A DNA stretch of 12,764 nt from an uncultured Kineosporia sp. Lineage in GTDB: Bacteria > Actinomycetota > Actinomycetes > Actinomycetales > Kineosporiaceae. Positions 5,612 to 11,511 of this stretch are shown piece by piece. A model generated the notes under the pieces. That model was given only the letters and a program-made list of their open reading frames with translations. It had not been told where the DNA came from and ran no database searches. A program made the position numbers and the translations under genes. Numbering within the stretch: position 1 is the stretch's first letter; each line of letters opens with the position of its first letter. The DNA lies in contig CALMAR010000341.1 of assembly GCA_937859855.1 (NCBI GenBank), positions 1 to 12,764 on the forward strand, read 5' to 3'.

Positions 5612-7027
5612 GTGCCGCTGTCTGAGTCACTGAGCCCTGCCCCAGTGGCGTCGCTCAGCCCACGCTGGCACTACGTACGCCGCAGCGCCGCGGCGGCGGA
5701 ACCCTGGTTAGCGGTGGCCCTGGGGATGGCGGTGGCCACCCACAGCGTCGTCCGCTACGAACTCCCGATTGTTCTGATCTACGCGGCGCTGGCCGCGCTG
5801 CTGACGTTCTGGGTGGCGGCCGGACGTTCCGCAGCCCCGGCGGCGGCGCAACCGCTGGCCTGGACCCTGGCTGGCGTCCTCGGCGTGGCCGCCGTCCTCG
5901 ACGTCCTGGTCCGCCCCTACACCTACCTGACCAGTGGCCAGGGCTGGGCGGTGCGCTGGGTGATGGCGAGCAGCACCGCTCTGGCGGCCCTGCTGCTGTT
6001 CGCGGCTGGACGGTGGCTGATCCCTCCCTGGCTGGTGCTGGCGACTGCGGCAACTGGCTATCTGGTGGCCGCGGTGCTACTGATCCATTTCGATCCCCGG
6101 CCGAAGATCGACGTCTGGGTAACTCTGCAACAGGCCGCTGACGGCATCGCTCACGGGCGCAACATCTACACCTTGAACTGGCATGACTCCCCCGGCGTGC
6201 AGGACTCGTTCACATACCTACCGTTCACCGCGCTGCTGCTGGCGCCGGGCCGCTGGCTGGGCGGGGATGTGCGCTGGGCGCTGGTGGCGATCACGGTGAT
6301 CGGAGCCGTACTGGTCTACCTGCTGGGCTGCGGACGTGAGTCCAGCCAGACAACCCGGATCACCGCTGCGGCGGCCAGCGCTCTGCTTCTGCTGATGCCG
6401 GGCACCGCGACCCAGGTGGAGCAGGCTTGGACCGAGCCCCTGCTGATGACCTGCCTGGCCGGATGGGCGCTCGGCGTCCGGCGTGGCTGGACGGTCCTGC
6501 CGGTGATCAGCCTGGCGCTGGGGCTGGCCAGCAAGCAGCACTTGGTGCTGTTGCTGCCGATGCTGGCCGCGTGGCCCCGGTTCGGCTGGCGGCGCGCTCT
6601 TGGATCTACTGTTCTGGCTGGCATTTTCGTGATGCCCTGGCTCGTCGCGTCGCCTCCGGACATGGTGCACGACACGGTCACCGTGCTGGTCGACTTCCAG
6701 CCACTGAGATTCGCGGACACCCTCTATATCGCAGCCATGCACGAGCTGGGCTGGACTCCCCCGTTCTGGATCACGGGGGCCATCATCGCTCTCACCACCG
6801 TGATGGCTGCTGTGCTGGTGCGAGCCCGCAACCCGGACCTGGCCACCGTGCTGCGCTGGGCCGCGCTGATCCTCTTCACCGCCAACCTGGTCAACAAGCA
6901 GGCGTTCTACAACCAGTACTGGCTGGTCGCGGCTCTGGTGGTGATGTCACTGGCCTGCCCGGTGCCGCCGCGCCCGGCCGGCCTCACTGCGGAACCGGCT
7001 CGCCCGCCAGCAGTCGCATCAGCCTGA
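5612..7027 (+). CDS. Polytopic GT-C-type glycosyltransferase (GT87-like)
   Basis: A membrane protein of about 471 residues with ten or more hydrophobic segments. The first GTG of the frame is at 5606; the GTG at 5612 fits the TAGCAT box better. The large extracytoplasmic region after the fourth or fifth segment begins FDPRPKIDVW; its Asp (about residue 167 from the 5612 start) sits where GT-C enzymes of the GT87/PimE type carry an acidic catalytic residue. FTYLPFTALLLAPGRWL and LASKQHLVLLLPML also match the pattern of actinobacterial polyprenyl-phosphate-mannose-dependent mannosyltransferases. The likely reaction is sugar transfer from a polyprenyl-phosphate donor to a lipid or protein acceptor on the outer face of the membrane. 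Two contexts compete: it follows the pilins by 42 bp (pilin modification) and overlaps the end of pimB' (PIM or lipomannan synthesis). The acceptor cannot be told from sequence. Confidence 0.8.
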   Translation: MPLSESLSPAPVASLSPRWHYVRRSAAAAEPWLAVALGMAVATHSVVRYELPIVLIYAALAALLTFWVAAGRSAAPAAAQPLAWTLAGVLGVAAVLDVLVRPYTYLTSGQGWAVRWVMASSTALAALLLFAAGRWLIPPWLVLATAATGYLVAAVLLIHFDPRPKIDVWVTLQQAADGIAHGRNIYTLNWHDSPGVQDSFTYLPFTALLLAPGRWLGGDVRWALVAITVIGAVLVYLLGCGRESSQTTRITAAAASALLLLMPGTATQVEQAWTEPLLMTCLAGWALGVRRGWTVLPVISLALGLASKQHLVLLLPMLAAWPRFGWRRALGSTVLAGIFVMPWLVASPPDMVHDTVTVLVDFQPLRFADTLYIAAMHELGWTPPFWITGAIIALTTVMAAVLVRARNPDLATVLRWAALILFTANLVNKQAFYNQYWLVAALVVMSLACPVPPRPAGLTAEPARPPAVASA

Positions 7028-8126
7028 CCGCGAGGTCATCCCAGCGCCACGCCTGCGCCACCCACTCCCGTCCCCGCTGACCGAACCGGTTCGCCAGTTC
7101 GCGGTCCAGCAGCAGCTGCGTGCATCGCCGGGCGATGCTGGCGACGTCCCGCCCGTTCACCACGAACCCGTTCTGGCCGTGGAGGACGGCGTCGGGGGCG
7201 CCACCCGAATCGCCGGCGACCACGGGCAGGCCGGCAGCGGCCGCCTCCAGATAGCAGATGCCCAGCGCTTCCGGCTCCAGGCCGCCCAGCCGGGTCCGGG
7301 CCGGCATGCAGAAGACGTCGCCGGCCGCGTAGAACGCGGGAGTCTGAGCCCAGGGCACCCGCCCGGCGAACACGACGTGCTCGCGCACGCCGCTGGCCCC
7401 GGCCAGCCGTTCCACCGCCCTCCGATGCGGGCCATCACCGACCAGCAGCAGGGTGGCATCAGGCACCTGCTGGCGGATCCGCGGCAGTGCCCGGACCAGC
7501 ATGTCCTGGCCCTTGCGCGCGACCATCCGGGAGACGCACAGGATCACCGGCCGATTGCCGAGGCCGAACCGGGCCCGAACCGGCTCGGCGTTCGCGCCGG
7601 GATGGAAGATCGAGTCGTCCACGCCGGGCGTGAGCCGGATCATCCGCTGCCGGTCCGCCGGGGAGAGCGCGGGGGCGATCCGGGAGCGGCAGTACTCGCC
7701 GAGAAAGGTGACCCGGTCAGCGCCTGCCCCAATCCGGCGCATCAGTTGCCGGGCGATGGGAAGCTGCGACCACCACACCTCATGGCCGTGTGTGGTGGCC
7801 ACGATTCGCTCCGCTCCGGCCGCGCGCAACGCTGGAGCCATCAGGCCCAGCGGAGCCGCAGCACCGAACCAAACCTGATCACAGCGCTCCGACTTGACCA
7901 GCTGGGCGCAGCGCTGGGTGATCGCCCGGGTCGGGACCATCAGCGGCGATCGGTCGCGGATCACCGGAAAGTCAAGGGCCGCATCAAATTTGGCGTCACC
8001 GGGCTGGCGGGCGGTGTGCACCACCACCTTTTCGGGTGGCATCCGCTGAGCCATCGCCAGCACGAAGGACTCGATTCCGCCCGTGCGCGGCCCGAAATCA
8101 TTGGTGACGATCAGCGTGCGGGTCAC
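6984..8126 (-). CDS. pimB': PimB'-like GDP-mannose:PIM1 mannosyltransferase (GT4)
   Basis: A 380-residue GT-B fold enzyme, close to the length of mycobacterial PimB' (Rv2188c). PimB' adds the second mannose to phosphatidylinositol monomannoside on the cytoplasmic face of the membrane, using GDP-mannose. The N-terminal domain opens LIVTNDFGPRTGGIES, with the glycine loop GGI (16-18), and has THGHE (112-116). The C-terminal domain has SRMVARKGQD with Arg200 and Lys205 for the donor phosphates, LLLVGDGP, and the GT4 E-x7-E pair Glu286/Glu294 in EALGICYLE. The GTG start at 8126-8124 lies 13 bp after the metalloprotease stop and has a poor ribosome site, so translation is probably coupled. It is the last gene of the envelope cluster. 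Its final 44 bp overlap the end of the GT-C gene on the other strand. A related GT4 enzyme of another glycan path is less likely given the RipC-like neighbour. Confidence 0.88.
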   Translation of the reverse strand: MTRTLIVTNDFGPRTGGIESFVLAMAQRMPPEKVVVHTARQPGDAKFDAALDFPVIRDRSPLMVPTRAITQRCAQLVKSERCDQVWFGAAAPLGLMAPALRAAGAERIVATTHGHEVWWSQLPIARQLMRRIGAGADRVTFLGEYCRSRIAPALSPADRQRMIRLTPGVDDSIFHPGANAEPVRARFGLGNRPVILCVSRMVARKGQDMLVRALPRIRQQVPDATLLLVGDGPHRRAVERLAGASGVREHVVFAGRVPWAQTPAFYAAGDVFCMPARTRLGGLEPEALGICYLEAAAAGLPVVAGDSGGAPDAVLHGQNGFVVNGRDVASIARRCTQLLLDRELANRFGQRGREWVAQAWRWDDLAVRLMRLLAGEPVPQ

Positions 8127-8139
8127 CAGCCGTGGTCCG

Positions 8140-9645
8140 TCATCGAGCGAGATCTCTCAGTTCTTCTTGCCATTCACCAATCAACACCTGAGTGTTCTTC
8201 ATTCGCAATACCTTTCGGACGGCGAGATCGACGCGGCTGGACGGCGGGCCACCCCCCGATCCGGCCGCCCGGTAGAAGCTCACTAACCGCGACATTCCAC
8301 CCTGGGCGGCAATGGTCTTTACCACCGCCCAGGCGAACCCGTACGCGGCCGGAGCGCTCTTGCGAGCCGAATCGAAGTCGGCATCAGCGGGCAGCGACGA
8401 CGGGATCTGGCCGCGGCCAACCTGTTCCAGGGCGTCCGAGGCGATCTGGCGGGGCGACAATCCAGAGCCCCCGAACCCGACGTAGTCGGCGAATCCCTCG
8501 GCCAGCCAGGTCGGCACATCGCCGGACCCGGTCGCCCGGGTGGCTACATGGACCAACTCGTGGGTGAGCACGACCCGGATCCCCAGCGCCGGAAACTCCT
8601 TGAACACGGCCGGATTGATCAGTACCTCCTCCGCGCTGGTGACCGGGCCAACGGTGACGGCCGCGGTCTGTTCGAGTCCCTTGGACGCCGAACCGGAGCG
8701 ATCCAGCAGCGTCCCCAGTTGCTTCTGCGAATCGGGCACGATCAGCACGGTCTGCCTCGGCCAGGCTGTGCCCCAAGCGTCGTCCACCCGGCTGGCCGCG
8801 GCGACACAACTGCTGGCGATCCGGCGGTCCAGATAGCGCCACTGGACCGAGCCGATCAGGAGGCAACGACTGGACCGGCTGATCGTGATCGGGCTCAGAT
8901 CCCAGAGGTCCGATTCGGTCGGGCCAGCCGCCAAGCCAGAGATCCTCCACCGGCCCAAGCCCGAGCTGGGTTGCGGCCGGAACGTCGCCGGGCTGGATGT
9001 GGCCGTGCCAGAAGGCGCCGAGCCGATCGATGCCCCCGACCTGGCCGGGGCTGCTGAAGCGGCTGAGCTGGACTTGCTGGCGACGGCCGATGCGACCGGG
9101 ACAACGCTCAGGTACTGCCGCCGGGAGACCTCTGGGCCTCCAGGAAGGAGCTGATACACCAGGTCCACCCGGGCCAGCCAGCCGCCGGGTGCGGACTCTG
9201 CTTGGCTGGCTGGCAGAGCAGAAGCGCTCTGGAAGGAATAGCTCCATGCGGCCGGCCTGAGACTGGCGATCCGGTCGAAGACCCGCCCCTGTTCGGCCCG
9301 GAACTGTTCGGAGGCGGGATCGATCGTGCTCAGCCAGGCGCGGCGATCGCGATGCCTCACCGCGACGCCCCGCTGGCTCAGCAGCGGGGCGATTTCGGCG
9401 CCGGCCTGGACCGGGACGCCGTCTGAATCAGTTGCTTGCCGGAGGTTCGGCGACGTCGCGGGACTGGGATCGGCCCTTCCGGGCAGCGATGCCGGCGCCC
9501 TTTCCTCTACCCCGACCAGCACGAGAACCGCGAGCACGGTCAGCGCCAGACCCACCACCAGCGCTATCGCCCGGCGATGTACACCCCCAGCTGGCACCCG
9601 GCCAGGGTACCCAGCGACACCGGGCAGCTTTCGCCGGAAGGGCAC
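8140..9645 (-). CDS. Membrane-anchored HExxH metalloprotease-like protein
   Basis: A 501-residue protein with a GTG start at 9645-9643; the start is uncertain because AAAAGG abuts it directly. A basic N-terminus (RRKLPG) and one hydrophobic segment (about 25-46) suggest a signal anchor with the rest outside the cell. Residues about 80-240 have the look of an NTF2-like domain (RHRDRRAWLSTIDP, then GWLARVDLVYQLLPG and GRWRISG), broken by a Ser/Ala-rich linker at 187-225. The C-terminal domain holds HELVH (362-366) and, 17 residues on, Glu383 in WLAEGFADY. This is the gluzincin-type (peptidase MA-like) zinc site, with all ligands and the catalytic Glu363 present. The substrate is unknown; a cell-wall or surface protein is plausible. 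It sits between the NlpC/P60 hydrolase (12 bp) and pimB' (13 bp), so all three are probably one operon. Confidence 0.82.
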   Translation of the reverse strand: MPFRRKLPGVAGYPGRVPAGGVHRRAIALVVGLALTVLAVLVLVGVEERAPASLPGRADPSPATSPNLRQATDSDGVPVQAGAEIAPLLSQRGVAVRHRDRRAWLSTIDPASEQFRAEQGRVFDRIASLRPAAWSYSFQSASALPASQAESAPGGWLARVDLVYQLLPGGPEVSRRQYLSVVPVASAVASKSSSAASAAPARSGASIGSAPSGTATSSPATFRPQPSSGLGRWRISGLAAGPTESDLWDLSPITISRSSRCLLIGSVQWRYLDRRIASSCVAAASRVDDAWGTAWPRQTVLIVPDSQKQLGTLLDRSGSASKGLEQTAAVTVGPVTSAEEVLINPAVFKEFPALGIRVVLTHELVHVATRATGSGDVPTWLAEGFADYVGFGGSGLSPRQIASDALEQVGRGQIPSSLPADADFDSARKSAPAAYGFAWAVVKTIAAQGGMSRLVSFYRAAGSGGGPPSSRVDLAVRKVLRMKNTQVLIGEWQEELRDLAR

Positions 9646-9657
9646 CCTTTTCGAGGG

Positions 9658-10707
9658 TCAGAGCCGCACGGCCGCCGTCGGCGATGCGTAGACCGCAGCG
9701 ATCCGGACCACATCACCGGTATGTGGTGCGTGCACCATCAGGCCGTCTCCCAGATAGATCGCGACGTGGCTGATCGGTGAGTAGAAGAAGATCAGATCGC
9801 CCGGCTGAAGGGACGATGTGCTGACACCGGTACCGTAACCGGCCTGCAACCGGGAGCTGTGCGGCAGCGAGACACCTCCGGCCTGCCAGGACTTCATGGT
9901 CAGGCCACTGCAGTCCCACGAACCGGGACCGGCGGAACCCCAGGAGTAAGGCTCTCCGAGCTGGGCACAGGCGAACCGGAGCGCGGCGCGGGCGCCGGAA
10001 CTGCTGGCCTTGTCAGCCATCGACCGGCAGAACGACGACCCAGCGTTGCTGGGCACTCCAACGGTCTCGACCTTGTTCTGCTCCCTCCGCAGCGATACTC
10101 GCTGGCTGGCTTCCAGGCTGGACAGCTGAGCCTGGGCCTGAGCCAGTTTCTGCCGGACGGCGCTGCGCGCCTGCTTCATCTCGGCGTTCGCTTGTGACGC
10201 CCGGCTCTGCTGCTGGGCGATGTCCCGCTGGATCGCGACCAGGCGTTGCTCGCCGTCCTTCAGGCGGATCGTCGCGCCGTTCTGCCGCTCGGTCAGCGAG
10301 GGAAGATAGCCGGCCTGCGCCAGCACCTCATCAGGGTCGTCACCGAGCAGAACGTCGAGGGTGGTCATTTGGCCACGGCGATAGGTCTCTGAGGCGAGCC
10401 GGCCGACCTCCGTCCTGGACCTGGCCACCTCGGTCCTCTGCCGCGCCAGCTTCTGCTGGGCCGCCCGTAACCGGACGTTGATCGACGACAGGTTCTCCCG
10501 CGTCTCGTTGTACTGCTCGGAAGCTTGTTCGGCCTGTTCCTGCAGCCGATCAATGGCGCGCCGCACTTGCTGCACGGTTGGCTTCGGGGCCGCACTGGCA
10601 CCGGGCAGGATGAGCGAGGACGCTGCGACCGCTGAGAGGGCTACCACGGCAACCAGGATATGTCGCCCGGTTCGGCCGGGCAGGTCCTGCCGATTGCGCA
10701 AGCGCAC
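9658..10707 (-). CDS. Secreted NlpC/P60 peptidoglycan hydrolase, RipC-like
   Basis: A 349-residue protein with a GTG start at 10707-10705; GGAG at 10721-10718 lies ten bases upstream of it. A signal peptide (1-40) has an Arg-rich start, a hydrophobic core and a probable cut after ASA. Two long coiled-coil stretches follow (about 46-112 and 140-212), rich in Gln, Arg, Ala and Glu; in RipC-type enzymes this part packs on the catalytic domain and keeps it inactive until an FtsEX-like partner acts. The NlpC/P60 domain (about 235-349) has catalytic Cys266 in WDCSGLT, His314 in SHVAIYLGDG and His326 in HAPH. Such enzymes cut the D-Glu to diamino-acid bond of peptidoglycan stems during growth and division. 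Being next to pimB' and near the exonuclease gene matches the M. tuberculosis Rv2190c locus. It is the first gene of a probable three-gene operon. Confidence 0.92.
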   Translation of the reverse strand: MRLRNRQDLPGRTGRHILVAVVALSAVAASSLILPGASAAPKPTVQQVRRAIDRLQEQAEQASEQYNETRENLSSINVRLRAAQQKLARQRTEVARSRTEVGRLASETYRRGQMTTLDVLLGDDPDEVLAQAGYLPSLTERQNGATIRLKDGEQRLVAIQRDIAQQQSRASQANAEMKQARSAVRQKLAQAQAQLSSLEASQRVSLRREQNKVETVGVPSNAGSSFCRSMADKASSSGARAALRFACAQLGEPYSWGSAGPGSWDCSGLTMKSWQAGGVSLPHSSRLQAGYGTGVSTSSLQPGDLIFFYSPISHVAIYLGDGLMVHAPHTGDVVRIAAVYASPTAAVRL

Positions 10708-10899
10708 CGTGCTTCAGCTCCGTCCTGCCGTGCCGCTGATGAGGCGGGAGAGGGAGAAAGTGACAGACTTTGCTGAACACTCCACCCGCCCCGCGTAACG
10801 CGTTGCACGATAACTGCACTGACTGGGCCGGCCAACTGCCGTAAGCGCTTTTCAATATCACTGTGAGTAGTTATGCCTGATCAACGTCGGTGTTTTGTT

Positions 10900-10905
10900 A
10901 TCCTA
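10900..10905 (-). promoter_or_regulatory. Candidate -10 box for the hydrolase operon
   Basis: On the minus strand TAGGAT fits TANNNT and overlaps the dyad CTATG/CATAG. Transcription would start near 10893 and give a leader of about 185 bases before the GTG at 10707. No good -35 is seen. Confidence 0.35.
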
Positions 10906-10963
10906 TGGTGATATTCATAGCAACTATTTAAGCTTTTCATGGGTTTCAGAAAGGGTCGGCGGC

Positions 10964-10988
10964 GCATACCTGGGCACCCCGGCTATGC
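10964..10988 (-). terminator. Possible weak terminator after the Cys-motif gene
   Basis: GCATACC (10964-10970) pairs with GG and TATGC (10981-10988) with one bulged base. On the minus strand a short CCCTTTC stretch follows ten bases on. It lies about 28 bases past the stop of the 114-residue gene. The stem is imperfect. Confidence 0.3.
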
Positions 10989-11016
10989 TCCGTAACGTCG
11001 AGGCCCTCGCCACATC

Positions 11017-11361
11017 TCAGCCCGCCTCGGCCGCCCGGCCATCGTCGTCCGTTCGACCGCTGGCCCGATCACCGGCTGCTCGGTCAAGGATCGCGGACCG
11101 GTCAGGCTGGACGCCCAGCTCGTCCGGCCCGGAGCTCCTCCGGGGAACCAGGCGAAGAGGCGGGACCAATCCGTGCCCGGCCAGTACAGCCAGGGCCGCC
11201 CGTTCGGGTCCATCCAGTTCGACCCGGGTGACCGGGCCATGCGACTCCCGGCTGGGCGCGGCCTGGTCGGATGACCGGGCTGGCATACCCAGCATCACGC
11301 TGACCACGCAGTCCTGGCAGGCCAGATCGCGCACGGCGCACGAGTCACAGTCGATCAACAT
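11017..11361 (-). CDS. Small Cys-motif protein, function unknown
   Basis: A 114-residue protein. The ATG at 11361-11359 is chosen because GGGGAGG stands five bases upstream of it (11373-11367); a longer frame to 11403 has no such site. The N-terminus carries two CxxC knuckles, Cys5/Cys8 in CDSC and Cys15/Cys18 in CQDC, which could bind zinc or another metal. Residues 46-73 (VELDGPERAALAVLAGHG then LVPPLRLVP) look like a folded helix-strand unit. The last 40 residues are Asp/Arg/Gly/Ala-rich and probably disordered. It resembles small uncharacterised actinobacterial proteins that start with a similar CDSC and CQDCVVSVLLG pattern; this is from memory, not a search. It lies upstream of the hydrolase on the same strand and divergent from the exonuclease gene, so it may be regulatory, but no function can be assigned. 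Confidence 0.75.
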   Translation of the reverse strand: MLIDCDSCAVRDLACQDCVVSVMLGMPARSSDQAAPSRESHGPVTRVELDGPERAALAVLAGHGLVPPLRLVPRRSSGPDELGVQPDRSAILDRAAGDRASGRTDDDGRAAEAG

Positions 11362-11366
11362 CGCGG

Positions 11367-11373
11367 CCTCCCC
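11367..11373 (-). promoter_or_regulatory. Strong ribosome site of the Cys-motif gene
   Basis: Minus-strand GGGGAGG, five bases before the ATG at 11361. It decides the start of the 114-residue protein. Confidence 0.7.
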
Positions 11374-11418
11374 GGCCGTCTCGGGCCTCGCCCGGCCGGT
11401 CATCTACCGGCATCCAGA

Positions 11419-11424
11419 ACGCTA
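11419..11424 (-). promoter_or_regulatory. Candidate -10 box for the Cys-motif gene
   Basis: Minus-strand TAGCGT, the same hexamer as the plus-strand box at 11499-11504. Transcription would start near 11412 and give a leader of about 50 bases. A TTGTCG lies upstream, but its spacing is too short for a standard -35. Confidence 0.3.
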
Positions 11425-11453
11425 GGACCCCCCACCGACAAGTTGGCCGCTTA

Positions 11454-11478
11454 GGGTCCGCGGCCCCGAGCCGGACCC
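11454..11478. repeat. Inverted repeat in the divergent promoter region
   Basis: GGGTCCG (11454-11460) and CGGACCC (11472-11478) form a 7-bp dyad around 11 bases. It lies between the two divergent -10 candidates, where a regulator could act on both genes. Confidence 0.35.
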
Positions 11479-11498
11479 GAACTGTCGGGGGCGGCGCA

Positions 11499-11504
11499 TA
11501 GCGT
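11499..11504 (+). promoter_or_regulatory. Candidate -10 box for a leaderless exonuclease mRNA
   Basis: TAGCGT fits TANNNT and stands seven bases before the ATG at 11512. There is no Shine-Dalgarno site in between, as expected of a leaderless mRNA. Confidence 0.45.
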
Positions 11505-11511
11505 CCACCAC

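Larger units (their letters stand above)
10708..11016. other. 309-bp control region with AT-rich patch
   Basis: No credible gene is seen here. The part nearest the hydrolase gene (10708-10842) is GC-rich, while about 10843-10955 is far richer in A and T than the rest of the window. Repeats in the patch: AATATCAC (10854-10861) with GTGATATT (10908-10915), CTATG (10903-10907) with CATAG (10916-10920), and the palindrome AAGCGCTT (10843-10850). It probably holds the promoter of the hydrolase operon and leaves a leader of about 180 bases. I could not recognise a ydaO/c-di-AMP riboswitch in it. Confidence 0.55.

Noticed and set aside
7179..8567. Plus-strand open frame of 462 codons
   Set aside because: It is antisense to pimB' and the metalloprotease gene and has no recognisable domain or ribosome site.
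10708..10899. ydaO (c-di-AMP) riboswitch before the hydrolase gene
   Set aside because: Such switches often precede wall-hydrolase genes in actinobacteria, but I could not match the conserved core by eye. A covariance-model search would settle it.
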